Below the pieces are notes generated by a model that saw only the letters and a program-made list of their open reading frames with translations, was not told the origin of the DNA and made no database searches. A stretch of 64,000 bases of DNA from Enchytraeus crypticus (lineage: Eukaryota; Annelida; Clitellata; Enchytraeida; Enchytraeidae). The stretch's first letter is position 1. Each line of letters opens with the position of its first letter. Below, piece by piece: positions 21,301-27,740 of this stretch. The DNA is taken from NCBI GenBank assembly GCA_905160935.1, contig CAJHZI010000479.1, positions 267,001 through 331,000 of the forward strand, given 5' to 3'. The position numbers and the translations under genes were made by a program.

Positions 21301-23922
21301 CTCCAGGCACCCAGGTCTCCAGCACTCCACCCACTGCCATCAGGCACTGATTCACTCGCCAACATGCAACACTTGGCATCATAAATCCCAGAGTCATTGC
21401 CGAGTTCTCTAACCAATGAGCTGTATTTACCTAATTTCTTCTCTCCATTGACAATGTGACGTTTAGAGTCAAGTTGCCTAACCACTGAGCTATCCCCACT
21501 CAGATCATCAGCACACACCCAGCCAGAGGTTCTAGGTTCAACACTCGGCCTCTCATCCCAACATTCCTCCTCTTCCTCAGCTAAATTAGTAAAGTGAGGT
21601 TGACTGGAGAGGAGTGGAGAGTTTCTAACTGAATTAGGCTGATTGGAGAAGTGTGGGGAGTTTCTAGCTGAACTAGGCTGATTGGAGAGATGTGGAGAGT
21701 TTCTAGCTGAACTAGGGTCGTCATTCTGGACTGAGCGCAGGTTATGGAGTAGATCAGTCAGTCTTTGTTCTCTCTCTTTGTCCAATCTCAGGTGAGATCT
21801 CTGCAAGCAAATGATAAAGGTGAGCTTATCATCTAATATCATACTAATATTAATAATAATAATAACAATAATAATAAATAATACTAATAAAATCATATAT
21901 TTATTGTCATTTCAAGCAACCAAACGATAGAGAGGAGCTTATCACCTAATATCATAAAAAATAATAATAATAAATAATAGGAATTAATAATAATAATAAC
22001 AATATCATATAATTAATGTCATTTCAGGCAGGCAAACGACAGAGATGAGCTAATCACCCAATATCATATAGAATTAATGTCATTTAGGCAAGATTATTGC
22101 AAGCAAATGATAGAGGAAAGCATTATAATCCATTTTATATGTAGGAAGAGAGAAGAAGAGTTGATGAAGAGTGGAGACATTGCACATCTACTGCTTCAAG
22201 TCCATGCTCAATCAAGACATCACCCAACATTCGAGTTATCTCTCTCATGACTCTTCATATAAGTTAACAAAAACAGCGAAAGAATCACCAGCACAAAATG
22301 GCAGGTGACCAGCTAGATAGTGAGCCATATTGCTGAAAACCCGCAGAGCTCAGAACCCACAGAGTGGAAACAAAAACAATAAAAAACTTACGTGTTCTTT
22401 TTCCAGTTCCTTGTTTCTATTGCCATTACGTTTGGCGTACCACAACCCAATTTCTTTACCCTTCAGTCCCTGAGGGGGTCTGGAGGGACCCCCACCCCTG
22501 TGACCCCGTGACTCCACTGCACAACAACAACAACAACTCTTGTAACAACAACAACAACAACTCCACGTAACAACAACTCCACGTAACAACAACAACAACA
22601 CCACATAACAACAGAGTCCTATGTAACAAAGTCATTCCATGTAACAACAGAGTCTTATGAAACAAAGTCTCTCCATGTAACAACAGAGTCCTATGTAACA
22701 AAGTCTCTCTACGTAACAATAGAGTTCTATGAAACAAAGTCTTTCCATGTAATAACAGAGTCCTAAGTAACAAAGTCTCTCCAAGTAACAACAGAGTCCT
22801 ATGTAACAAAGTCTTTCCATGTAACAACAGAGTCCTATGTAACAAAGTCTCTACATGTAACAACAGAGTCCTATGTAACAAAATCTCTCCAAATAACAAC
22901 AGAGTCCTATGAATTAAAGCCGCTACATGTAACAACAGAGTCCTATGAAACGAAGTCTCTACATGTAACAACAGAGTCCTATGTAACAAAATCTCTCCAA
23001 GTAACAACAGAGTCCTATGAATCAAAGTCGCTACATGTAACAACAGAGTCCTATGAAACAAAGTCTCTCCAAGTAACAACAGAGTCCTATGTAACGAAGT
23101 CTTTCCATGTAACAACAGAGTCCTATGAAACAAAGTCTCTACATGTAACAACAGAGTCCTATGTAACAAAGTCTCTCCAAGTAACAACAGAGTCCTATGT
23201 ATCAAAGTCTCTCCATGCACACCCGTACCTCTTTCCTGTGAATGTCTTCTTCCTCGACCATGCCTACGACTACCTCTATCTCCACCTGAGTGCCTCTCTC
23301 TCCCATCATTACGCTCTCCATCGTCATCGTACGATCGGTTCTCGTTTGCTCTAACATCAGAAATAAACAATTCAAGTTTCATATCAGTATTTCAGTTTAA
23401 ATTCTGATTATTTATTAAAAAATAGTCACTTATTTGGTTAATTAGCTAGTTAATTAATTAGTAGAGTTAAACTATCATTAATTAATTAATTAATTAAGTC
23501 ACTTTTTGTAGGAGAGGCAAAAATCATTGTCATAGCCACATTACTCAATGGCCACTTGCATGTCTATTTTTAAAAAAAGAAACATTTCAGCATTATCAGT
23601 ATGTAAGTGGTTCTAATCTTGGGAGTGCAAGTCACTGATATACTTTTCAGTCACGACAAAAGTTTGGTAGCACATACATAACAAGAAACTTGGTGATTTA
23701 GAAACTGCACAACTGATAACAAAGAGGAATTAATAACCTATCATCGAACAACCGTCTTCCATATTCTTCCTCCACATTTCCTCCACCCCTACCATCATCC
23801 GGAGGTCTATACCCACCCACCGTGCCTCCACTGCCCTGTGGAGTAAATCCCCTAGCAGCCCCCCTCCAGCCTCTACCTCTCCCCCGCTGAAATTTACCAC
23901 CCCTACCACCTTCCCACGACAT
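223..23922 (-). CDS. DHX36: DHX36-like DEAH-box G-quadruplex helicase (24 exons seen, 3' end outside window)
   Basis: ATP-dependent 3'-5' helicase family that unwinds DNA and RNA G-quadruplexes. Exons, high to low: 23922-23738, 23350-23229, 22516-22392, 21800-20201, 15512-15373, 14038-13964, 13757-13662, 12786-12713, 12183-12109, 10594-10428, 9635-9554, 9349-9245, 9059-8951, 6573-6486, 6221-6101, 5341-5198, 4685-4568, 4317-4219, 3121-2948, 2362-2276, 1891-1814, 1592-1493, 774-about 677, about 340-223. Junctions are GT/AG and phases agree through exon 22 (1321 codons). Motifs: RG-rich N-terminus; DHX36-specific motif [12 protein letters not shown]; Walker [11 protein letters not shown] near residue 740; DEVH near 842; [17 protein letters not shown]; then winged-helix, ratchet and the start of the OB region (GIHPKSV). 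The start is the first ATG before the RG-rich segment. The exon 23/24 junction is unresolved, and the last exons lie beyond base 1. Confidence 0.93.
351..485 (+). repeat. (ATCA)n with a copy of the DHX36 exon 24 5' edge
   Basis: An ATCA array (about 351-403) is followed at about 405-448 by a diverged copy of the exon 24 start and acceptor (CCATCCTACGCTCTGTAGGT against CCACCTTACGTTCTGTACGT in the exon), then ATCA again. This is an example of the exon-edge repeat described in the findings. Confidence 0.7.
1086..1230 (+). mobile_element. tRNA-derived SINE, family B
   Basis: Begins with a palindromic head ACTGGCTGGAGCCAGT and continues to B-box-like GCGAGTTCAAATCCTGGGC. The family body follows: CCGTCACTGACATCACTTTC, GAGTGAGGAAACTG, TTAGCTTTACCAGCTTTTTT. 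It lies in DHX36 intron 22. Confidence 0.78.
1388..1433 (-). repeat. Interstitial telomeric repeat, inverted halves
   Basis: The plus strand reads GGGTTAGGGGTAGGGTTAAG and then CCTAACCC-type repeats. On the sense strand of DHX36 this gives four GGGTTA units followed by a short inverted segment. It lies in intron 22, 60 bases after the exon 22 donor. The TTAGGG unit is the usual animal telomere repeat outside most insects. Confidence 0.85.
1930..2095 (-). mobile_element. LINE 3' terminal fragment, family shared with 41020-41215
   Basis: Read on the minus strand, this stretch matches 41095-41215 read on the plus strand: a segment with CCACTCATATG, then AGGCGTTATAT, GGACCTGCCAGTAGGCAGTG, then AGAGA-rich DNA. 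The second copy can encode [17 protein letters not shown], like the extreme C-terminus of some LINE ORF2 proteins. The family assignment is an inference from that short peptide. Confidence 0.5.
2405..2476 (-). mobile_element. SINE family B, 3' half
   Basis: Contains AAAAGCTGGTAAAGCTAAG, GTCAGTTTCCTCACTCGAAA and GTCAGTGACGGGCGAGCCCA, the inverted family B body. The tRNA-like head is missing. It lies next to DHX36 exon 20. Confidence 0.65.
2559..2700 (-). mobile_element. SINE family B, near complete
   Basis: Inverted family B copy from GTTAACGTCAGTTTCCTCAC through a B-box remnant (AATTTGAATCCC) to ACATCGCACTAGCTCC. It is followed at once by CTGGGATTCGAACTCA, which resembles the family A B-box region, so two tRNA-like heads may abut. 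Confidence 0.7.
3145..3370 (-). repeat. Two copies of the DHX36 exon 19 5' edge in ATCA microsatellite
   Basis: Blocks at about 3150-3222 and 3287-3355 repeat exon 19 bases 3064-3125 (GGCATCTTAGCGAGGTGGTA, CTCATTGTGGTCTAGAG, CACTCTAG), including the acceptor, each bordered by (ATCA)n. Coding positions are only slightly diverged. Confidence 0.85.
3740..3965 (-). mobile_element. tRNA-derived SINE, family A, near full length
   Basis: Read on the minus strand it has the layout of the 60.05-kb copy: a Pol III B-box-like GATCCCGG region (here mutated to GATCCGAACACAC on the plus strand), GAGAGTAAAATC, GGACATTCACTGGACTGGTT, and a tail with AGTGATAGATATCAA. It lies in DHX36 intron 18. Confidence 0.7.
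3970..4218 (-). repeat. Tandem copies of the DHX36 exon 18 3' edge
   Basis: About four units of about 63 bp: CTAGGTGTATAGAGCTACCA, GTGTGTGCAGGTGATCTATA, GC(A/T)C and an AGTATTTAGAGG spacer. Each copies the last coding bases of exon 18 (ATAGATCACCTGCACACACT on the sense strand) and its GT donor. Confidence 0.85.
4745..4945 (-). repeat. Three copies of the DHX36 exon 17 5' edge
   Basis: Units at about 4751-4790, 4829-4875 and 4900-4945 repeat GTGATAGCA, CACCAGCCTGTACTCTACAC (exon start plus acceptor), separated by ACAT/CATA microsatellite. A single copy of the exon's 3' edge lies at 4455-4515. Confidence 0.85.
5198..15512 (-). CDS. DHX36: DHX36 exons 5-16: RecA1 and RecA2 motor domains
   Basis: These exons encode the helicase engine in colinear order. 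Exon 5 has the pre-core segment ending SRLPSYSM. Exon 6 has Walker A, exon 7 [11 protein letters not shown], exon 8 [11 protein letters not shown] and GYQIRLE, and exon 9 [15 protein letters not shown]. Exon 10 has [22 protein letters not shown] and FSEYF; exon 11 NIPGFTFPV. Exons 12-13 are a charged variable insert ending [11 protein letters not shown]. Exon 14 has [14 protein letters not shown], exon 15 [11 protein letters not shown] and VATNIAET, and exon 16 [14 protein letters not shown] and [14 protein letters not shown]. All motif residues expected of an active DEAH ATPase are present; motif II is DEVH rather than DEIH. Confidence 0.9.
5358..5765 (-). repeat. Six copies of the DHX36 exon 16 5' edge
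   Basis: Repeats of CACCAAGTCATCTATAGTAA, TGCTACACACAC start near 5364, 5466, 5545, 5588, 5660 and 5722, progressively diverged with distance. Each holds the TAG acceptor and the codons for ITIDDL, spaced by ACAT microsatellite. Confidence 0.85.
5945..6100 (-). repeat. Copies of the DHX36 exon 15 3' edge
   Basis: Three units of about 48 bp (GCAATACCTGGTCTCAGCTA, TGTT, then TTGTATTG) repeat the end of exon 15 and its donor (ATAGCCGAGACCAG/GTATTG on the sense strand). Confidence 0.82.
6250..6365 (-). repeat. Copies of the DHX36 exon 15 5' edge
   Basis: Two further units of GTGGTACCACCATCAACTTC, TCTATAGAGACAACAACAAC lie outside the exon start at 6221, each with CTATAG acceptor and start codons for EKLMVVP. 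Together with 5945-6100, both ends of this 121-bp exon are amplified outwards. Confidence 0.85.
6574..8285 (-). repeat. Minisatellite of the DHX36 exon 14 5' edge, split by a LINE insertion
   Basis: About 14 units of 24-36 bp (CAGCATCATCCTACAGTACA, GTGCAGTACAATA) at 6574-7035, continuing at 8227-8285 after the LINE fragment. The core GATGATGCTG preceded by CTGTAG on the sense strand matches exon 14's start GATGGTGCTG with its acceptor. Confidence 0.8.
7035..8226 (+). pseudogene. 5'-truncated LINE reverse transcriptase fragment in DHX36 intron 13
   Basis: Antisense to DHX36. It starts at the RT palm: [20 protein letters not shown], then FIYADDN, a thumb region ([13 protein letters not shown]) and the C-terminal half ([21 protein letters not shown]). 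A Cys/His-like tail ([16 protein letters not shown]) is near 8060-8120. Frame changes near 7440-7500 and 7660 show decay. Both ends sit inside the same CATCATCCTACAGTACAG minisatellite, so the element inserted into an existing array. It belongs to a different family from the 15.5-19.9 kb Jockey element. Confidence 0.85.
8290..8640 (+). mobile_element. LINE 3' end with (TTA)n tail
   Basis: Encodes a C-terminal RT tail of the type [13 protein letters not shown], then SKLKTYLFP, then a 3' UTR ending GACGTTAAACC and (TTATTA)n. The same 3' UTR type recurs near 49770 and the same tail motif near 59260. It is a 5'-truncated insertion in DHX36 intron 13, opposite to the gene. Confidence 0.7.
8650..8950 (-). 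repeat. Six copies of the DHX36 exon 13 3' edge
   Basis: About 46-bp units AGGAGCAGTGAATACCTTAG, TGGTGGAGATGATACATAG. Each copies the final exon bases (ATCATCTCCACCACTAAG on the sense strand) and the donor GTATTCACTG. Confidence 0.85.
9105..9155 (-). repeat. Copy of the DHX36 exon 13 5' edge
   Basis: GCTTCTTAATACACGTAGCG, TCTCCAGTGAACACCTACAC repeats the exon 13 start and acceptor about 70 bp outside the true exon. The copy keeps the TAG and the coding bases exactly. Confidence 0.85.
9665..10390 (+). repeat. CTACCAGAAACTACAG minisatellite in DHX36 intron 10
   Basis: Higher-order array built from CTACTACTGTCTACCAGAAA, CTACAGT and CTACTGC variants, over 20 units. It is open in one frame by periodicity only. 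I see no similarity to the flanking exons. Confidence 0.85.
10605..10735 (-). repeat. Two copies of the DHX36 exon 10 5' edge
   Basis: Units of about 61 bp, CATCTCATCCAGTATGACAT, GAGCGGTCGTAGACAGTGAT, CTACACATACAT, copy the codons for [10 protein letters not shown] and the acceptor. Confidence 0.87.
12400..12565 (+). mobile_element. SINE family B
   Basis: GGTTCAAATCCTGGGCTCAG, then CCGTCACTGACATCGCTTTC, GAGTGAGGAAACTGAATTTA and TAGCTTTACTAGC. The head has extra or altered bases between the A-box and B-box regions. It lies in DHX36 intron 8. Confidence 0.75.
12930..13605 (+). repeat. 43-bp minisatellite in DHX36 intron 7
   Basis: About 15 very similar units of ATTATTAATATTATCATTAC, TATGATTACACTACAGTCAT, GAT; period 43 from successive CAGTCATGAT positions (12987, 13030, 13073). 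There is no coding content and no match to exons 7 or 8. Confidence 0.92.
14110..14345 (+). repeat. Minisatellite CACGAGCCACCATATCCCCA
   Basis: About ten units of 21-30 bp in DHX36 intron 5, including nested ATAGCCACC triplets. The Gly/Trp-rich reading frames here on the minus strand are products of periodicity. Confidence 0.85.
14346..15245. other. Intron 5 segment without recognisable gene
   Basis: AT-moderate DNA with one B-box-like GTTCGAACCC near 14440, a (GA)n run at 14928-14948 and TCTCA/CGACT-rich stretches at 14700-14890. It separates exon 6 from displaced copies of its own edge at 15245-15310, so it is probably an insertion, but no transposon ends were found. Confidence 0.4.
15243..15312 (-). 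repeat. Displaced copies of the DHX36 exon 6 5' edge
   Basis: AATAGCATCCACTATCTCTT, ACACACATG and TTAGCATCCACAATTTCCTA, CACACAC repeat the exon 6 start and acceptor (GATATAGCATCCACTATCTC, CTACACATAC at 14022-14050), but lie 1.2 kb away, next to the exon 5 donor. Confidence 0.8.
15767..18368 (-). pseudogene. Jockey-type LINE ORF2, endonuclease-reverse transcriptase with a broken endonuclease
   Basis: From ATG 18368, 82 codons encode the start of an exonuclease-endonuclease-phosphatase domain ([31 protein letters not shown]) and then hit a stop at 18120. The frame resumes one base off with [20 protein letters not shown] and SDHTPV. About 35 family-typical residues are missing between the halves, so this is a small deletion plus frameshift. 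From 18007 to 15767 the frame is open for 746 residues. It has a full reverse transcriptase ([68 protein letters not shown]) and a C-terminal domain. The catalytic YADD is present. The copy is probably not autonomous. Confidence 0.87.
18346..19716 (-). CDS. Jockey-type LINE ORF1 (gag-like nucleic-acid-binding protein)
   Basis: Intact 456-residue frame. The N-terminus is a predicted coiled coil ([19 protein letters not shown]). A charged, proline-rich middle follows ([15 protein letters not shown]), then a PRE_C2HC-like region ([19 protein letters not shown]). Three knuckle motifs come next: [27 protein letters not shown] and [16 protein letters not shown]. In this family ORF1 packages the element RNA. 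Its end overlaps the ORF2 start by about 23 bases. The start ATG is the first in frame after the 5' UTR. No stops or frameshifts are seen, so this ORF may still be functional. Confidence 0.88.
   Translation of the reverse strand: MAELTAYNELLEAFNQQKIIIDELRREVNELKGPSTYCTDEEELEWELAGNRRRTSHNKKRPRQEDGDSPPQQTASSEPLRSNSAGINMNVTDSLETQQEKSKVPTPPPINLSNVGDFNQLRDKVINAVAGRVQFKALSNNDIKITCQSESDYRAVKQILRELTSAAETNEANAFGKLEYHTYQLKSERNFRFVIRGLPSSMDTKEIGSALCNLGHEVVYVSNVRKKITSNGETRFKEFPLFFVDIKQKDNNKLVYELSNLLHCKVKIEPPRKSNAIPQCTKCQMLGHTKNFCSRQPKCVKCAGDHHTKSCMKPSSTEAVCVLCMGIGHPANYKGCPVYQKRLKAQIPIRTTVTQRLTQTNEGVAVKEPSKSVLNVEDPQSRAMRASYARITEGSVSITEYREEQYSSVKEPTISDLLQLLNTIQADIKSSICQIITRLEMLESSSVSKVGNLHNV
20108..20162 (-). 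repeat. Copy of the DHX36 exon 4 3' edge
   Basis: CCTACACCTATTGCGCCCTC, GCTCACATATCTCGTCAGTA, CATCATCAG repeats the exon end (TCTGAGATATCTGACGAG-type bases and donor region), separated from it by (ATTG)n. Confidence 0.8.
20201..21800 (-). CDS. DHX36: DHX36 exon 4: giant low-complexity linker exon
   Basis: This 1600-bp exon is open throughout and joins the coiled N-terminal segment ([14 protein letters not shown], as in DHX36) to the region before the helicase core ([12 protein letters not shown]). In human DHX36 the equivalent linker is about 100 residues; here it is over 500. It contains three copies of SARNSPH(L/F)SNQP at about 21600-21730. It also has about 15 tandem units of the type SYATGGAN, rich in Tyr, Ala, Gly, Ser and Asn, at about 20880-21240. 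A Ser/acidic tail ([13 protein letters not shown]) and an Asp run near the end follow. Acceptor TTGCAG and donor CAG/GTTAGA fit the phases of exons 3 and 5. The region is probably disordered. A copy of the exon's last about 50 bp sits in the intron at 20110-20160. Confidence 0.85.
21810..22125 (+). repeat. Copies of the DHX36 intron 3 acceptor region
   Basis: Three diverged units of GCAAGCAAATGATAAAG, GAGCTTATCATCTAATATCA with AATAAT spacers extend outwards from the exon 4 acceptor. Here the unit is mostly the intron side of the splice site. Confidence 0.65.
22392..22516 (-). CDS. DHX36: DHX36 exon 3: G4-binding DHX36-specific motif
   Basis: This short exon carries the segment [15 protein letters not shown] followed by a Glu/Lys-rich stretch. 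In known DHX36 proteins this N-terminal element stacks on the G-quartet and sets the family apart from other DEAH helicases, so it is the best single reason for the DHX36 name. It lies between a GTGCAG acceptor and an AC/GTAAGT donor. Intron 2 just upstream is almost entirely a 36-bp minisatellite that stays open in one frame (Leu-rich repeats) but is removed by the splice sites proposed here. Confidence 0.85.
22605..23215 (+). repeat. 36-bp minisatellite filling DHX36 intron 2
   Basis: About 17 units of ACAACAGAGTCCTATGTAAC, AAAGTCTCTCCATGTA. It is open across the array on the minus strand because 36 is a multiple of three, but a GT donor at 23228 and an AG acceptor at 22517 exclude it from the mRNA. 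Confidence 0.9.
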
Positions 23923-24104
23923 TATGAACTAAGTTACTATAAAAATGTCCAAACCATCAATAAAAATACAACGTAAAGTGGAGCGTATGAATATTTGCAA
24001 TTCCACAATTTTAAGTTATCTCTACAAATATACCGAGTCACATTATACAAATTCATGATTATTCTGTAATATTTTTATAATTTATTCAATATTTAGGCAA
24101 TTTA

Positions 24105-24250
24105 TTCCATATTCCATGTAACCAGTCAAGTGAATGTCCAAGATTTTACTCTCAGATCAGCGCGGCTGGGATTCGAACCCACGAGGGCGCAATTCACCTC
24201 ACGATCTGTCAATAAAACTTCATTATGTTACCCCTACGCTATTAAGACAA
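24105..24250 (-). mobile_element. tRNA-derived SINE, family A, head part
   Basis: On the minus strand: A-box-like TAGCGTAGGGGTAAC, B box GGTTCGAATCCCA, then GCTGATCTGAGAGTAAAATC and TTGGACATTCACTTGACTGG. The tail is replaced by AT-rich DNA. It lies upstream of the DHX36 start codon. Confidence 0.75.
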
Positions 24251-24254
24251 TTAC

Positions 24255-24310
24255 AAACCGAGGCCGATTTAGTTAACTTCGATTATTGATATGCAAATAA
24301 ACCAAGTGCT
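24255..24310 (-). mobile_element. 5S-derived SINE fragment
   Basis: ACCGAGGCCGATTTAGTTAA, CTTCGATTATTGATATGC and AACCAAGTGCTCC align with the head of the 30.4-kb copy. It abuts the SINE family A copy at 24105-24250. Confidence 0.5.
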
Positions 24311-24954
24311 CCATATCCTGCCGTATAAAAACCATAAGTTATGCTAATATTTGTAGAATTTGGCAATTGCAATAAATTATTCGTACAAATATTAATAAAG
24401 TAATAGATCACTATCTATCAAAAATCAGCTAGTTTTGCTAAGCTTCAACAAAAGTGAAATTTAAACTCACATGTAAGACAGTTCTCATATTTAAATCTAA
24501 TTGCGACAAAAAAGCCTAGAAGATTGTAATTTGTTCGAAAGAGTTACATTTTCAACCAAATACATAACCTCCTGCGACTGTCATATTGCCAACTTACTCA
24601 ATCGTCAAATAAGATTTAGAATATATAAAAAATTTGCACAACAATTTTGAAATTCACGTTATTTCGCTCAGATCTCATTTTTTGCACGAAATTTCAACAT
24701 GGGTGAATTGCATAATTCTCTCTAAAATGAGTTCAACCAAATAGAGCTTAATTTAGTCTTGGAGAGTAGAACAGCTGGCAGTAATGTACAGCGTTACAAA
24801 AATTCGGGTTATAAAAATTACTATTTAATTCTGCCTTCTCAATTTTTCCGAAAATTTGTAAACAAACAAAAATACGTTCATGTCATTAAAAAACGACACT
24901 TCCACTTCTGATGAAAGAAAAGTACAATAAATTTCATTGCAAAATATTTGTAAA

Positions 24955-25045
24955 GTAAAGAGTAAAACATGCATTATAGTGAATAATCAACTATTTTGAT
25001 ATCTATCACTTTTTAATACCACATGTTTAAACCGTTAGGCAATTT
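24955..25045 (-). mobile_element. SINE family A tail fragment
   Basis: Matches only the 3' part of family A (TAAATTGCCTAACGGTTTAA, AAAAGTGATAGATATCAA, TTCACTATAATGCA), as in the full copy at 60050-60300. It has no A or B box. Confidence 0.6.
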
Positions 25046-26587
25046 AATTTAATTTAATTTTAATTTAATTTAAAGGTTTAGTTAATAGTAATAAAATTTT
25101 AGCTGCCCTCAAAAACGAAACTTACCGAATGAATTGAACATGTCAACTAAAAGCAAGAGAGTACACAATTCCTTTGCGCGCTATAATTACGAAGTAGTCA
25201 TGCCAAATTGCGTTACATTTTTATGCTACTCGATCTGCTTAACTAAACCCTAATGCATAAATAAAATGTATAAATGGATCTGTTTGTAGAGAGCAAATCA
25301 CGTCATGAAATTTTAAAATGGCTATTCTTGAGGTCATCAGGTCAATTCCTGGTCAAGCTGATTGTAAGTTCTCTGTCACAGGACCGGTAAATGCAACAGT
25401 AGACTATAACCTTCTTCAAATCTCACACTTGCGGTATTGAAAGTGTTATATGTCATCATGGATAATTATTCAGTATAATGCATATTTAATTTTTAATAAT
25501 CTCATAATATGAGGTAACAAGCTTGAAGCTAAATTAACTTAAGAAGTTATAGTAGGCCGTTATTTTTTCACTTAGTGATTCCATTATAAGGCCCTAGGCC
25601 TAGTGGCAACTATGGATTTGAAAAGATCAGGATCAGCTTTAAATCTCTACCCATTGATTAGATGATAAGATTATATATCGACCAAAAGTCACATTTCACC
25701 AGAACGATCTTTTATTTATTTCACAAAAATGACTTGGCAACTGCACAACAATCAAATCAGCTAATAATTACAATAAGCTCCAATGTTATAATTAAAATAG
25801 AGCAGTAACACAATACAAACATGCTTCAATACATGTGCACTGATCTAACATGTATTGTAATACAAACATGCTTCAATACATGTGTATTGATATAGCATAT
25901 ATTGCAATGCAAACATGCTTCAATTCATGTATACTGATATATTGATTATGGTATTGATATTGGAGTCCATGACAAATCAAGCACTGGAGGTACAACAGAG
26001 AGAGAGATATATGTTTATTCAACAAACTCAGTGCAAAGTCGCATGCATACAAAGTGTACAAGAATAGAAATAAAAGTACAAGGTTACAACAAACATAATC
26101 ATGATGCAGTTAATTAAAAACAAGCCCAATACCATTCAATCGATCCCTAGTGAGAGCATTGCTCTATCTAGCTAGTCGCCGATATGGTATGGGAAAGTGC
26201 TTCTATCAGTAAATTTTACCAGTTCTTGAATAAAAAAGATTTATATAGAATACTAAAATTATATACATTTCATGACGTTTTTATGAAATCGGGTACACTA
26301 TGCCATATTTGAACACTAGAAAAAGTAATCGAGTTAAAAATTTTAACATTGTAAGGAAAATACAAATAATTAGTTTGTGATAGTCTAGTCTCATACTTAT
26401 GATTGGCAGTTCTGTTGACACAATATTCTTGATTAATATTGGAAGCAGGCCTATTGCTATCAGATTGAATATATTTGTATAGTAGTTTACCAATTGCTAA
26501 TCTAAATAATAAATTAACGGAATTACATTAAAATCTTGGTGTAATTCTTGACAACAGTCAATTGAGGAATAAGTTGATCAGAGTCAA

Positions 26588-26725
26588 CAATAAAAAAGCT
26601 AATGTTAACGTCAGTTTCCTCACTCGAAAGCGGTGTCAGTGACGGACGAGCCCAGGATTTGAACCACGCACATACTGATCAGTAGTGGAGCCAGTGGCGA
26701 TGTCGGTAAGATACTCAATAAGATA
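26588..26725 (-). mobile_element. SINE family B with inverted head
   Basis: The body (GTTAACGTCAGTTTCCTCAC to GATTTGAACCACGCACATAC) is on the minus strand. At about 26686 it joins a plus-strand family B head (GTGGAGCCAGTGGCGATGTC, GGTAAGATACTC), giving a snap-back structure. Confidence 0.65.
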
Positions 26726-27421
26726 AACGGTAAGATAAACAATAGAGAGAACTAATCCAGTAATGACAGATACATTCACCGGGCGGATAGTAAAAGGCTT
26801 AGAAAACTCTTCCAACAGCAACAGATTCTAGGTTCCAGTCCCGCTGATTATAGATAGCACGTATTAAGAGAGTTAATGTCAGTCCTCCCAGCTTCCACAG
26901 ATCATGATATAAAACAGTGAGGATGAAGGTGTTACACTAATAATTAACTATTACATAATATAAAACGATATTGGTCCAGTATACATCAAAGTTTCATTAC
27001 GTGGTCAAAAATTGTGCACTACAGCAAACCGTGCGCCCAGCAATTTACCCTTTCAATAACAACTTATCAATTAAGCGTAGGACAACCATGAGTAGTGTTA
27101 ATGGTAGAATGCTACCACTTCACCAGCCTATATCAACTATATTAATAAACTAAAGCATTGCATTAACAATTAGAAGGAAATGTCTGTAAAAAGTACAACA
27201 AAACAAAATATTGCACAGAAATATAATAATTATCTAGAAACATAAACTAAAATCCTTTCAAAAGATATTCTTCAAGAGGAGGTCAGGCGTCGTAAACAGC
27301 GTATAAAAGTAAACACAGTTTTCAAAACAAGCAGTACAAAATGGAAATTGATAACAAAAACTAATAAAGTCTTCAGCATTACTTAACTTAATAGTCTGCA
27401 ATCAAAACTTTATTTTAAACT

Positions 27422-27464
27422 TTTGTTTTACTCGATTACGTTAAACGTAATCGAGTAAAACAAA
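27422..27464. repeat. Perfect 21-bp inverted repeat with 1-base loop
   Basis: Left arm TTTGTTTTACTCGATTACGT plus T, one A, then the exact complement. It lies in gene-free DNA and is followed closely by palindromic CTCTAGAGAG repeats. Confidence 0.95.
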
Positions 27465-27499
27465 TGAGAATAAAATGGAAGAGATTCCACTGGACTGCA

Positions 27500-27740
27500 A
27501 ACATCTCTCTCTCTAGAGAGAGATCTTTATATTTTAGAGAGAGATGTTTATCTCTTAGAGAGATATCTCTAGAGAGATGTTTATCTCTTAGAGAGAATAT
27601 CTCTAGAGAGAGAGATGTTTATCTCTTAGAGAGACATGTTTATCTCTTAGAGAGAGATATCTAGAGGTATATGTTTATCTCTTAGAGAGATCTCTAGAGA
27701 GAGATGTTTATCTCTTAGAGAGAGATATCTAGTGTGGCAG
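27500..27740 (+). repeat. AGAGAGATGTTTATCTCTTAG repeat array
   Basis: About eight units; each unit is partly self-complementary (AGAGATAAACATCTCT on the other strand), so the array can form many short hairpins. Confidence 0.8.

Noticed and set aside
20723..21350. Long frames on both strands over the DHX36 exon 4 repeat (Leu/Met-rich minus frame, Ser/Ile/Thr plus frame)
   Set aside because: They are shadows of the SYATGGAN repeat, whose unit length is a multiple of three, so every frame stays open.
22456..23382. 308-codon minus-strand frame with [11 protein letters not shown] repeats
   Set aside because: The repeat is a 36-bp minisatellite in DHX36 intron 2; proper donor and acceptor sites at its ends restore phase between exons 2 and 3, so it is not coding.
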